64,000 nt of DNA from CAZWLY01 sp964634465 (GTDB taxonomy: Bacteria > Desulfobacterota > Desulfarculia > G963662305): positions 1-64,000 of the forward strand of contig CAZWLY010000016.1 of assembly GCA_964634465.1 (NCBI GenBank), in the 5' to 3' direction. This document shows positions 17,371 to 26,065 of the stretch, piece after piece. Position 1 is the first letter of the stretch; each line of letters opens with the position of its first letter. The notes beneath the pieces were generated by a model. The model worked only from the letters and a program-made list of their open reading frames with translations, had not been told where the DNA came from and searched no databases. The position numbers and the translations under genes are program-made.

Positions 17371-18699
17371 GTGACTAGGTATATAAAATCGGCGGCGATA
17401 GTCCTGGTTGCTGCGGCTCTGTCCTTCGCCTTCGGGCTCGGTCCGGCCCAGGCCAGCGAATGCGTCAAGTGCCACACCAACGCCGAAAAATTGAAGGAGA
17501 TCACCGAATACTTGGCCAAGAAGCGGCCCAGCCAAGAGGATCTGGCCAAGCTGTCCCAGGGGCCGTCCATGGCCGGCCCGGTCAAACAGGTCGAGCCCTT
17601 CAAGCGGCTGTTGATCACCAAGGAGATGTTCGACTACGAGAACCACGGCGACATCGCCTGCGAAGACTGCCACAACGGCAATCCGAACACCGACAACTGG
17701 CGCCTGGCCCACGGCGGACTGACCCGCGACCCGTCCTATCCCGCGCCCGGTGTGTGCGCCGAGTGCCACGAGGACGAGGCCAAGAACTACGGCAAAAGCC
17801 TCCACCACACCAACGCGCCGATGCTGGCCGCGGTCATGGCCCGGGCGGGCGACGAGCCGTCGATGAAGAAAAAGGCCAAGCTGGCCTACGACTACAGTTG
17901 CACCCAGTGCCACGCCAGTTGCGGCAGTTGCCACATCAGCCGGCCCAACGTCGCCGGCGGCGGCCTTTTGAAAGGCCACGCCTACCTGGCCCAGCCGTCC
18001 GAGGAGGAGACCTGCAACGCCTGCCACGGCGGCACGGTCGGGGTGGAGTTCACTGGCAAGCTCGAGGGCCTGGCCCCCGACGTCCATTTGACCCAGGGCG
18101 AGATGGGTTGCCTGGACTGCCACACCGTGGAGCAGATGCACGGCGACGGTAAGACCTACGCTTCCCGCCGGGAGGTCGAGAGCCCGGATTGTCTCGACTG
18201 CCACGACGACATCTACGCCGAAGGGGCGGCCAACCTGGCCGTTCACCGCGACCACAAGGGCAAGGCCAGTTGCCAGGTCTGCCACTCCCAGGCCTACCAG
18301 AACTGCTCGGGCTGCCACGTCGGCAAGACGGCCAAGGGCGACAAGTTCTTCAAGGTGGACGCCCACAAGGTCGCCTTCTACATCGGCCGCAACCCCAACA
18401 AGAGCGAGCGCCACCCGGAGAAGTTCGTCGTCGTCCGCCAGGCCCCGGCCGCGCCGGATACGTTCAAGTACTACCTCGGCGGCCGGCTGCCCGAGTTCGA
18501 CAAGAGGCCGACCTTCACCTACGCCTCGCCCCACAACATCCAGCGAAAGACCGCTCAGGCCAGCGCCTGCAACAACTGCCACGGCAATCAGAAGCTGTTC
18601 CTGAAAGGCTCGGACATGCCGTCCGACGTGCGCCGGGCCAACCGCAAGGTGATGGCCATCGGCGACAAGATCATCCCGCCCAAGCTCCGGGAGGAGTAG
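17371..18699 (+). CDS. Eleven-haem periplasmic c-type cytochrome
   Basis: The product is 442 aa with a GTG start and aggag upstream. A signal peptide ends at QASEC (cleavage near 29), leaving the first CxxCH almost at the mature N terminus. I count eleven CxxCH motifs: CVKCH, CEDCH, CAECH, CTQCH, CGSCH, CNACH, CLDCH twice, CQVCH, CSGCH and CNNCH. Many additional His residues between them can supply bis-His ligation. There is no membrane anchor besides the signal and no catalytic module. It is thus a periplasmic electron conduit or reductase component. The family resembles uncharacterised multihaem cytochromes of Desulfobacterota. It is monocistronic with a strong terminator. Confidence 0.9.
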   Translation: MTRYIKSAAIVLVAAALSFAFGLGPAQASECVKCHTNAEKLKEITEYLAKKRPSQEDLAKLSQGPSMAGPVKQVEPFKRLLITKEMFDYENHGDIACEDCHNGNPNTDNWRLAHGGLTRDPSYPAPGVCAECHEDEAKNYGKSLHHTNAPMLAAVMARAGDEPSMKKKAKLAYDYSCTQCHASCGSCHISRPNVAGGGLLKGHAYLAQPSEEETCNACHGGTVGVEFTGKLEGLAPDVHLTQGEMGCLDCHTVEQMHGDGKTYASRREVESPDCLDCHDDIYAEGAANLAVHRDHKGKASCQVCHSQAYQNCSGCHVGKTAKGDKFFKVDAHKVAFYIGRNPNKSERHPEKFVVVRQAPAAPDTFKYYLGGRLPEFDKRPTFTYASPHNIQRKTAQASACNNCHGNQKLFLKGSDMPSDVRRANRKVMAIGDKIIPPKLREE

Positions 18700-18741
18700 G
18701 CCGGCCCGACATCACCGGCCCGATACCACCTGAGGCGAACC

Positions 18742-18776
18742 GGGCCGCCGCCCGTTGGCGGGCGGCGGCCCTTCTT
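18742..18776 (+). terminator. Intrinsic terminator of the cytochrome gene
   Basis: A 13-bp perfect GC stem (18742-18754 with 18759-18771), loop ttgg, then ttcttt. Confidence 0.85.
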
Positions 18777-18833
18777 TCCGGGCACCGGCCGAACGTCCGG
18801 GCCCGGCCCGCGATCGATGCCTGAACTTCCGGC

Positions 18834-20402
18834 CTATATCTTTCGATCCCACCCCCGCCAATACTTCTCCCTGACCTTGCGCCTGAGCAGCTTGCCCGAG
18901 GCGCTCTTGGGCAGTTCCGGCCAGAACTCCACCGATTTCGGCTTCTTGTAGCCGGCCACCCGCTGGCCGACAAAGGCGATCAGCTCCGCCTCCTCGACCC
19001 GCCGGCCCGGCTTGAGCGCCACCACCGCCTTGACCGCCTCGCCCCAGTGATCGTCGGGCACGCCGACCACCGTCGCCTCCAAGACGGCCGGGTGCTCGTA
19101 AAGGGCCTCCTCCACCTCGCGGGGGTAGATGTTCTTGCCGCCGCTGATGATCAGATCGTCCTTGCGATCGACGATGTAGACATAGCCGTCCTCGTCGAAG
19201 TAGGCCATGTCGCCGGTATGAAGCCAGCCGTCCTTGATCTTCTCGGCAGTCTTGTCGGGCAGTCGCCAGTAGCCGATCATCATCGCTTCGCTCTTGACCG
19301 CTATCTCACCCACCTCGCCGACCGGGACGTCGTTCCCCTCGGCGTCGACGATTCTGACCTGGTAGTCCAGGACCGGCCGGCCGGCCGAGGCCAGCTTTTT
19401 GACCTTGTTCTCCGGCCCGTCCAGGACGTGGTCCTCGGGCGGGAGGGTGGTGGTCAGCGGCCCGGTCTCGGTGGCCCCGTACTGCTGGCAGAAGCCGGTT
19501 CCGAATCGGCCGAAGGCGGACAAGGCCTTCTTCAACAGCTCCACCGGCATGGGCGAGCCGACGTAGAAGATCCGCTTGAGCGAGCTCAGGTCCACCGAAT
19601 CCATGAGAGGCGAGTGGAGCATGGCGTTGATCATCGTCGGCACCAGGAGGCAGACGGTGATCCGTTCCCTGGCCAGCGTTTCCAAAACCTTGGCCGGGTC
19701 GAACGGAGAGCCGTAGACGACCGTGGTGTTGGGTATGAAAAAGCAGCGCCCCAGGTTGTCCTCAAAGGCGACGTGGGACATCGGGGCGACGATGAGACAG
19801 CGTTCGTCGTAGCCGAACTGGTTTTCGATGACGCCGGTGACGGCGGTGGTGACCAGGTGGTTGTGGCTGCGCATCGCCCCCTTGGGCTTGCCCGTGGTGC
19901 CGGAGGTGAAGTAGATGCTCATCACGTCGCGGGGCGACACCTCGACCTCCGGCTCGGCCGAATCTCCGGACTCGAGCAGTTCTCCGTAGCTTTGGGATCG
20001 ATCCCACTCGGACCCGTCGAGGCAGACGTAGCGCTCGACCGAATCCAGATCGGGGGCGACGGCCTTCAGCCCCGGCTCGAAAGCGCTCCCATAGAAGACG
20101 AACCTGGGCTCGGAGTAGTCGATCAAATACGCCAACTCTTTTTCGGTGACCAGGCCCGAGTACGGGCAGAAGATGGCCCCCGTCTTGGCCGCGGCGAAGT
20201 AGAGTTCGATGAACTGGTGGCAGTTGGCCGTCTGGACGCCGAGGCGATCGCCCTTTTTCAGCCCCCGCTCCAGGAGGGCGTTGGCCAGGCGGTTGACCCG
20301 CTCGTTGAACTGCTGGAAGGTAAACGAACTTTTTCCGTCGATGACGGCCGTCTTGTCTGGAAATTTGGCCGCCCCTCGGGCCAACATGTCGCCTACGGTC
20401 AT
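18834..20402 (-). CDS. Acyl-CoA synthetase (AMP-forming)
   Basis: The product is 522 aa from the ATG at 20402 with gaggggg upstream; the open frame continues upstream as GC-rich noise. Adenylate-forming motifs: A3 FTSGTTGKPKGAM, A5 QQYGATETGPL, the LHTGDMAYFDEDGYVYI hinge region with IVDRKDDLIISGGKNIYP, and catalytic Lys in SASGKLLRR. It activates a carboxylic acid as acyl-AMP and then acyl-CoA; overall similarity is to the FadD/medium-long-chain group. Substrate length is not readable. It lies 369 bp downstream of a second synthetase on the same strand, with an intervening hairpin, so expression is probably separate. Confidence 0.9.
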   Translation of the reverse strand: MTVGDMLARGAAKFPDKTAVIDGKSSFTFQQFNERVNRLANALLERGLKKGDRLGVQTANCHQFIELYFAAAKTGAIFCPYSGLVTEKELAYLIDYSEPRFVFYGSAFEPGLKAVAPDLDSVERYVCLDGSEWDRSQSYGELLESGDSAEPEVEVSPRDVMSIYFTSGTTGKPKGAMRSHNHLVTTAVTGVIENQFGYDERCLIVAPMSHVAFEDNLGRCFFIPNTTVVYGSPFDPAKVLETLARERITVCLLVPTMINAMLHSPLMDSVDLSSLKRIFYVGSPMPVELLKKALSAFGRFGTGFCQQYGATETGPLTTTLPPEDHVLDGPENKVKKLASAGRPVLDYQVRIVDAEGNDVPVGEVGEIAVKSEAMMIGYWRLPDKTAEKIKDGWLHTGDMAYFDEDGYVYIVDRKDDLIISGGKNIYPREVEEALYEHPAVLEATVVGVPDDHWGEAVKAVVALKPGRRVEEAELIAFVGQRVAGYKKPKSVEFWPELPKSASGKLLRRKVREKYWRGWDRKI

Positions 20403-20771
20403 GAAAACCCCCTCGATCCCAAATTCCCCTTGGCGGTCGGAGCCCGGCCGAGCCGACGGCCGGCCGCCGACGCGGGATGACGTTGTTGGATTGGCTCGCC
20501 TGCGGGAAACGATTGACCCGATTCGGGACCGAGTGCGGCCCCTTAGCCGGCCCGACGATCTTAGCACCGGCCGGCCCGGAAGCACAAGCCGGGGGAGGCC
20601 GAAAAGCGCCGGGAGAGAGGGGGTTCGTCTCCCGGGGCGAGATCGAAGGCGGGCCGCGTCCTTTTCGACGCGGCCCGGCGTTTTCCCCTCGACGCCCGGC
20701 CGAAGCGCTTTCCACAATCGAAGAGCCGGCCCGCCCAGGCAATGGTTCAGAGTTGTTTCCGAGAGGCGGCC
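20403..20771. other. 369-bp intergenic region between two acyl-CoA synthetases
   Basis: The gap holds a 10-bp perfect stem (gggccgcgtc 20651-20660 with 20667-20676, loop cttttc). It could terminate or pause transcription from the upstream synthetase gene on the minus strand, although the strand lacks a T-run there. I see no convincing promoter for the downstream gene and no small gene. Confidence 0.45.
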
Positions 20772-22643
20772 CTAGTCCGTCTCCACCCTGTATTTGACGG
20801 CGTAGTTGGCCAGTATTTCGTGAACCTTGGCCTCGACGGCCTCGGCCGAGGCGTCCCGGGCCGGCTTGACGCCGATTACGGCCAGGGTGCCGTGGATCTT
20901 GTCCTCGCCGACCTCGACCGTCACCGACTCGGCCAGTTCGCCCAGAGCGGCCAGCTCGGCGGTGAAGGCCCGCTTGACGGCGTCCCACTTGAGGGCCGGC
21001 TTGAAGATTTTGCCGACGGCGGTCAAGGGCATCTGGTCGATGACGAGCACCTGCTTGGGGATGGCCGCCCGCTCGCCGACCTCGGCCTTGAGGTAGTCCA
21101 GGATGTCCTCGGGCGTCATTTTGACCCCCTCTTGGAGCTGGACGTAGACCGCCGGGACCTCGCCGGCGTAGGGGTCGGGCCAGGGCACGGCCGCGGCCAC
21201 GGCCACGCCCTCCAAGCGGTAGAGCGGGTCTTCGATCAGGGCCGGATCGATGTTGTGGCCGCCGCGGATGATGAGCTCCTTTTTGCGGCCGGTCAGCCAG
21301 AGGTAGCCGTCGGCGTCCATTCGGCCCAGATCGCCGGTGTTGAACCAGCCTTCCTCGGCCCAGACGCCCTGGTTGTGGGCTTCGTCCAGGTAGCCGTTGA
21401 ATACGTTGGGGCCGCTGATCAAAACCGAGCCGATCTCGTCGGTCTCGGCTTCGCGCACGAGGCGGCCGTCTTCGTCGAGGCGGCCGATCTTTATCTTGTG
21501 GTAGGGCAGGCGAAGACCCACCGAGCCGATCTTGCGCTCGCCGTAGAGGGGATTGACCGCCGAGACGCAGGTGCCCTCGGTCAGGCCGTAGCCCTCCAGG
21601 ATGCTCAGCCCGGTGTAGTCCTCGAAGCGTTGGAACAGCTCCACCGACAGCGGGGCCGCGCCGCAGACCAGGAAGCGCAGCGAGGAGATGTCGGCTCCAC
21701 CCTTGGGCACCTCCAAGAGCACCGAGAGAATGGTCGGCACGGCCGAGAACATGATCGCCCGGTAGCGCTCGATGATCTTGTAGAAGTTCTTGATGATCGC
21801 CGGGTCGCGGTAACCGGCCGGCGAGAGCAGGACGACATGGGCGCCGCTGAGGAACGGGGCCGAGCCGGTGACGGTGGTGCCGTTGACGTGGAAGAGCGGC
21901 AGGCCGCACAGGGCCGCGTCTCCCGGTTTGAAGCCCAGCACGGCGGCGGTCATGAAGGCCATCACCGCCTCGTTGAAGTGGCTGTGGGGGGCCAACTTGG
22001 GCGTGCCGGTGGTGCCGCCGGTGTGGTACATCGAGGCCATGTCGGTCGGCTCGATTATCCGGCCTGAATCGAGCTTGTCGCCGTCGTACTTGGCCACGGC
22101 CTCGTCGAAGCCGATGACGCCGTTCTTCTCGTCGCCGGGTCCCGGAACCCGGATCACGGCCTTCAGCTCGGGCAGCTCCCGGCGGACCGCCTCCACCTTG
22201 GGCCAGATCTCGGCCCCGGGAGTCTCGCCCAGGGCGACCAGGACCTTGGTCCCGGCGGCGCGGCAGATGTCGGCGATGGTGGCCGGCTCCAAAAGGGGAT
22301 TGATCGGGTTGACCACGCCGGTCGCTTCGCCGCCCCAGAGGGTGAAGTGGGTCTGGGGCAGGTTGGGCAGAAGGTAGGAGATCACGTCCTTGGGACCCAG
22401 GCCCAGGTCGTGGAACAGATTGGCCGTCCGGGTCACCTGGGCCAGAAAATCGCGGTAGGAGATGACGATCGGCCGGTCATACTCCTCGCCCGAGGGAATG
22501 AAGCTGATCGCCGCTCCGTCCGGGTTCTTGGCCGCGCCGGTTTTGAGCAGATCGTAGGTGTTGAACGCCTCGAGCCGCTCCTCGATGGGGATCCGTTCGA
22601 ACTCTTCGATGTCGGCCAGGGCGGTGACTCTCAACTCTGACAT
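20772..22643 (-). CDS. Acyl-CoA synthetase with C-terminal extension
   Basis: The product is 623 aa. The ATG at 22643 has gaggag at the correct distance; the open frame extends 15 codons upstream without one. Motifs: YHTGGTTGTPKLAPHSH (A3), EGYGLTEGTC (A5), FNTGDLGRMDADGYLWL, GRKKELIIRGGHNIDP and catalytic Lys in TAVGKIFKPALK. About 60 residues follow the usual end and form a small alpha/beta add-on (VTVEVGEDKIHGTLAVIG), seen in a subgroup of proteobacterial synthetases. The large N-terminal domain and this tail set it apart from the other two ligases in the window. The substrate is unknown. Confidence 0.9.
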   Translation of the reverse strand: MSELRVTALADIEEFERIPIEERLEAFNTYDLLKTGAAKNPDGAAISFIPSGEEYDRPIVISYRDFLAQVTRTANLFHDLGLGPKDVISYLLPNLPQTHFTLWGGEATGVVNPINPLLEPATIADICRAAGTKVLVALGETPGAEIWPKVEAVRRELPELKAVIRVPGPGDEKNGVIGFDEAVAKYDGDKLDSGRIIEPTDMASMYHTGGTTGTPKLAPHSHFNEAVMAFMTAAVLGFKPGDAALCGLPLFHVNGTTVTGSAPFLSGAHVVLLSPAGYRDPAIIKNFYKIIERYRAIMFSAVPTILSVLLEVPKGGADISSLRFLVCGAAPLSVELFQRFEDYTGLSILEGYGLTEGTCVSAVNPLYGERKIGSVGLRLPYHKIKIGRLDEDGRLVREAETDEIGSVLISGPNVFNGYLDEAHNQGVWAEEGWFNTGDLGRMDADGYLWLTGRKKELIIRGGHNIDPALIEDPLYRLEGVAVAAAVPWPDPYAGEVPAVYVQLQEGVKMTPEDILDYLKAEVGERAAIPKQVLVIDQMPLTAVGKIFKPALKWDAVKRAFTAELAALGELAESVTVEVGEDKIHGTLAVIGVKPARDASAEAVEAKVHEILANYAVKYRVETD

Positions 22644-22720
22644 GGGAGCTCCTCGCTTTCTGGTTGACGCTCCTTCAAATTGCCTCACCGGAAGCCGGGG
22701 ATCAAGACCGTCGAGCCGAA

Positions 22721-22770
22721 AAGCACCGGTAACCAGCGGGTTCGGCTGGAGCCCGCCGGTTACCGGGCTT
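22721..22770 (-). terminator. Terminator of the His-rich gene
   Basis: ccggtaacc (22726-22734) pairs with ggttaccgg (22758-22766). An inner gcggg/cccgc stem and an outer aagc/gctt extend it, and tttt follows on the minus strand. Confidence 0.5.
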
Positions 22771-22787
22771 TGAAGGCGGCCGTCGCC

Positions 22788-23048
22788 TCAGTGGTCGTGG
22801 TCGTGAATCTCCGTTTCGTGGCCGGGATGGTCGTGCTCGTGGGGCCCGTGCTCGCCGGAGTGGTCATGGTCGTGGACCTCGGGCGGGCCGGTGTGAACAT
22901 GCTCGTGGCTGTGCTCGTGGCTGTGCTCATGGCTGTGGGTGTGAGAGTGCTCGTGGCGATGCTTCTCATCGCCGTGGAAATGTTCGTGCTCGTGCACATG
23001 GGTGTGCACATGGCTGTGCAAATGTTTGTGTTCGTGCCTGCCTTCCAT
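22788..23048 (-). CDS. Histidine-rich small metal-binding protein
   Basis: The product is 86 aa from an ATG behind aaggggg. I count 34 His residues (40 %), mostly as alternating His-X (X = Glu, Ser, Thr, Val, Asp), for example HEHSHTHSHEHSH and the tail HDHDH. Asp and Glu make up much of the rest; Cys is absent. There is no signal peptide, so it is predicted cytosolic. By analogy with Hpn-type proteins and the His-rich tails of HypB, SlyD and zinc transporters, it should bind Ni, Zn or Co. It has its own ribosome site and terminator, with a possible promoter ttgtcg-16-tacact just upstream. Confidence 0.75.
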   Translation of the reverse strand: MEGRHEHKHLHSHVHTHVHEHEHFHGDEKHRHEHSHTHSHEHSHEHSHEHVHTGPPEVHDHDHSGEHGPHEHDHPGHETEIHDHDH

Positions 23049-23226
23049 GGGCGACCCCCTTGTCTTGGTTTTTATGGACCCGCTGTGGCCTTGGGAATAG
23101 TGTAACCCGCCGGAAGTGATCGACAAAGAGAAATTGGCCGGCCTCTTGGCGGCGGGACGTGTCTTGCCGGCGGGTTCGTCTCCCGGGCGGCGATCGATAG
23201 GGGCCGGCGAGTTCAAGACCGTCCGG

Positions 23227-23403
23227 TCATGGCCTCTCGGGCGGCAGATAGAGGTTGAGCTCCATCATCTTGACCGAGGCCTCGATACGCAGGGCGTTGC
23301 GCCAGATGGCCGGAAAGGAGGACGACTCCTCGATCAGAGCCTCGGCCTCCCGGCGGATGCGTTCGATGCGGGCGGCCAATTCGGCCAACTTCTGCTGATC
23401 CAT
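23227..23403 (-). CDS. 58-aa helical protein coupled to the PaaK-like ligase
   Basis: The frame begins at ATG 23403, 11 nt after the ligase stop, with ggagg between the two genes, and runs 58 codons to 23227. The first half (AELAARIERIRREAEALIEE) is an amphipathic charged helix, likely a coiled coil. The second half (FPAIWRNALRIEASVKMMEL) looks like another helix, and the tail is LNLYLPPERP. There is no signal peptide and no family I can name. Position and coupling suggest a partner or regulator of the ligase or of the TRAP system. Coding status is supported by the ribosome site, the ordered composition and tight spacing. Confidence 0.65.
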   Translation of the reverse strand: MDQQKLAELAARIERIRREAEALIEESSSFPAIWRNALRIEASVKMMELNLYLPPERP

Positions 23404-23414
23404 CCTTTCCTCCC

Positions 23415-24746
23415 CTAATGGAGCCGGCGCAGGTCCTTGAACCGGCGCGCCTTGACCTCGTAGCGCGGCAGGCTGCCGAAGTCGTGGACTTCGATCAGGT
23501 AACCCAGATTGGTCTTGAGCCTCAACTCGTCCTTGAGCCTGGCCAGGACGGCCTCCACGTCGCCGGAGAAATCCGGGGCGAACTCGATTTTCAGGGTGAT
23601 CTTGTCGCTGTCGCCGATCCGTTCGACCGTCACCTCGTACTCGTCGCCCAACTCGGTGAATCCCCTCACCACCTCCTCGATGGCCGAGGGGGACAGGAGC
23701 ACGCCCTTGACCTTGGTGATGTCGTCGGCCCGGCCCAAAACGCCGCCCTTGACCAGCCTGAAGGTCCGGCCGCAGGGGCAGGGCTGGTCCGCCCATTCGA
23801 TGACGTCCTTGGAGTCGAAGCGGACGCAGGGCTGGGCCAGGCGATCGAAGGCGGTGATGACCATCCGGCCCGGGCGGCCCGGCTCCTCGATCGGCCGGCC
23901 GGTCTCCAGATCCTCGATCTGGACCAGGAACATGGCTTCGTTGGCGTGCAGTCCGCCCGGCTGGTGAGCGCACTCGTACCCCCAGGCCCCGATCTCGGTC
24001 GCGCCGGCGTGATCGAAGACCTTGGCTCCCCAGGCCTCCTCCAACCGTCGCTTGGTGGTCGGGATCGACGCCCCGGGTTCGCCGGCGCAGGTGATCTTGG
24101 TGATGGTCAGCTCGGCCGGGTCGAGGCCGAGCCGGTTTCTGGCCACGGCGGCCATGTTCAGGATGTAGGTCGGGGTGCCCATCATCGCCGTGGCCTTCAA
24201 CTCCTGGATCTTGAGCACCCGGGCGGCGGTGTCCAGGACGCCGCCGGGCACCACCTCGCAGCCGATCTTCTCGGCGGCGTAGTGCCCGGCCCAAAAGGCG
24301 ACGAAGACGTTGTAGCCGAAGGGGATGAAGACCCGGTCGTCGGGTCGGTATCCCTGGGACCAGAGGATGAAAGACCAGCATTCCGACCACCACTCCCAGT
24401 CGGCCCAGGTGTCGGCCTGGTAGACCGGCCGGCCGGTGGTGCCTGAGGTCTGGCGGTACTCGACCACCTCGCTTAAGGGCACGCTCAAGATCGAGCCGTA
24501 GGGGAAGGGCTCCTCCTCTTGAGCGGCCTGGAGCGCCGCCTTGTCCACCTTTGGCGTCTTGGCCGCGTCGTCGAGGCTTTTGATGTCGCCGGGCTCGAGG
24601 CCGGCCTGTTGATACAAGCGGCGATAGAAGGGCGAGCGGTCGTAGGCCCACTCGAGGATCCGTTTGAACTTGGCCAGTTGGAGTTCCCGGAGCCGCTCCG
24701 GCTCCAGGGTTTCGAGGACCGGGTTCCAGTAGGGACTCTCGGTCAT
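23415..24746 (-). CDS. Phenylacetate-CoA ligase-family protein (PaaK-like)
   Basis: The product is 443 aa from the ATG at 24746, which follows ggagg. Family signatures: AYDRSPFYRRLY near the N terminus, the P-loop YRQTSGTTGRPVYQAD, HAGATEIGAWGYEC and a zinc-knuckle-like WADQPCPCGRTF. LGRADDITKVKGVLLSPSAIEE also matches and marks the hinge and C-terminal domain. PaaK-type ligases activate aryl-acetates, benzoates or other organic acids with CoA and ATP. The gene starts 17 nt after the TRAP large-permease gene, so it is co-transcribed with its presumed uptake system. The exact substrate is undetermined and need not be phenylacetate. Confidence 0.88.
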   Translation of the reverse strand: MTESPYWNPVLETLEPERLRELQLAKFKRILEWAYDRSPFYRRLYQQAGLEPGDIKSLDDAAKTPKVDKAALQAAQEEEPFPYGSILSVPLSEVVEYRQTSGTTGRPVYQADTWADWEWWSECWSFILWSQGYRPDDRVFIPFGYNVFVAFWAGHYAAEKIGCEVVPGGVLDTAARVLKIQELKATAMMGTPTYILNMAAVARNRLGLDPAELTITKITCAGEPGASIPTTKRRLEEAWGAKVFDHAGATEIGAWGYECAHQPGGLHANEAMFLVQIEDLETGRPIEEPGRPGRMVITAFDRLAQPCVRFDSKDVIEWADQPCPCGRTFRLVKGGVLGRADDITKVKGVLLSPSAIEEVVRGFTELGDEYEVTVERIGDSDKITLKIEFAPDFSGDVEAVLARLKDELRLKTNLGYLIEVHDFGSLPRYEVKARRFKDLRRLH

Positions 24747-24763
24747 GTCCGCCTCCGAGCCGG

Positions 24764-26065
24764 TCAGTACATCAACCTGGGCAGCCACAGGACGATCATG
24801 GGGAAGGCGACCAGGAAGCCGGTGCCGACGATCAGGGCGATCAGGAACGGCACCACGCCTTTGAAGATCGTCTCCAGGGCGATGTCCTTGTCGATGCCGT
24901 TGACCACGTAGACGTTGATCCCCACCGGCGGGGTGATGACCCCCATCTGGGTGACCAGGACGATGATGATCCCGAACCAGATCGGGTCGTAGCCCAACTC
25001 GACGATGATCGGGTAGAAGATGGGGATGGTCAGCATGATCAGGGCCAGCGCGTCGATGAAGCAACCGCCGATCAGGTAGACCAGGATGATCATCGAGATG
25101 ATCGCCCAGGGGGCCATGTCCATGCCGGCCACCCAATTGGCCACCTGGAACGGGATTCGGGTGACCGCCAGAAAGTGGCCGAAGACCACCGCCCCGGCCA
25201 CCAGCAACAGGACCATGCACGAGGTCCGAAGCGTCTCGTAGACCGATTTGACAAAGGCGGCCCAGGTGAGCTGTCGTCGGATCAGGGCCACCAAGAGCAC
25301 CGCCGCCGCGCCGATCCCGCCGGCCTCGGTGGGGGTGAACACGCCGGTGAACAGGCCGCCCATGACCAGGACGAACACGGCCAGGGTCTCGCCGGTGTCG
25401 GTCAGGGACCGGAACCGTTCCTTCCAGGTGAACACCTTGCCCTTGGGGCCCTGCTCGGGTTTGAGCCAGCAGTAGCCGAGGACGGCCAGGGCGAACCAGC
25501 CGGTCATGAAGACGGCCGGAATGATGCCGGCCACGAACAGCTCGCCGATGGATTGCTCGGTCAAGATGCCGTAGACGATCAGGACCACGCTGGGCGGCAT
25601 GAGCATTCCCAGGCCGCCGCCCGAGGCGACCGAGCCGGCCGCCAGCTCGGGGGCGTAGCCGTAGCGCTTCATCTCGGGCAGCCCGACGGTGGCCATGGTC
25701 GCCGCCGTGGCCGGCGAGGAGCCGCACACGGCGCCGAAGGCGGTGCAGGCGCAGACCGTGGCCGTGGCCAGGCCGCCCCGATAGGCGCCGACGAACTTGT
25801 AGGCCGAGTCGTAGAGCCGGCGGGAGATGCCGGCGTTGAAGGCGATCTGGCCCATGAAGATGAAAAGCGGGATGATGGTCAACCCGTAGGAGGAGTAGAC
25901 CTCGAAGAAGTCCCGGGCCAGGAGCTTCAACCCGGCCGAGCCCGAAACCAGAAAGGAAAAGCCGAGGTAGCCGATCATGGTCATCACGTAGGCGACCGGC
26001 ATCCGGGAGAAGAAGACCAGGACCAGGACGGCGATCCCGATGAAGCCGATGGTGGTCGGGCTCAT
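24764..26065 (-). CDS. dctM: TRAP transporter large permease
   Basis: The product is 433 aa with about a dozen membrane helices. The DctM signatures GSSPATAATMATVGLPEMKRYGYAPELAAG and LMPPSVVLIVYG are clear; this shows the helix-breaking hairpins that bind sodium and substrate. It starts in a 4-nt ATGA overlap with the small-permease gene. Together they form the elevator-type secondary transporter that takes substrate from the periplasmic DctP protein using the sodium gradient. A PaaK-like ligase gene follows at once, which points to an aromatic or other organic acid as the substrate. Confidence 0.94.
   Translation of the reverse strand: MSPTTIGFIGIAVLVLVFFSRMPVAYVMTMIGYLGFSFLVSGSAGLKLLARDFFEVYSSYGLTIIPLFIFMGQIAFNAGISRRLYDSAYKFVGAYRGGLATATVCACTAFGAVCGSSPATAATMATVGLPEMKRYGYAPELAAGSVASGGGLGMLMPPSVVLIVYGILTEQSIGELFVAGIIPAVFMTGWFALAVLGYCWLKPEQGPKGKVFTWKERFRSLTDTGETLAVFVLVMGGLFTGVFTPTEAGGIGAAAVLLVALIRRQLTWAAFVKSVYETLRTSCMVLLLVAGAVVFGHFLAVTRIPFQVANWVAGMDMAPWAIISMIILVYLIGGCFIDALALIMLTIPIFYPIIVELGYDPIWFGIIIVLVTQMGVITPPVGINVYVVNGIDKDIALETIFKGVVPFLIALIVGTGFLVAFPMIVLWLPRLMY

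Noticed and set aside
22890..23040. Apparent short tandem repeats (gctcgtggctgt units) as a microsatellite or CRISPR-like array
   Set aside because: They are the codons of the alternating His-X protein on the minus strand; no spacers or direct-repeat units of CRISPR size exist.
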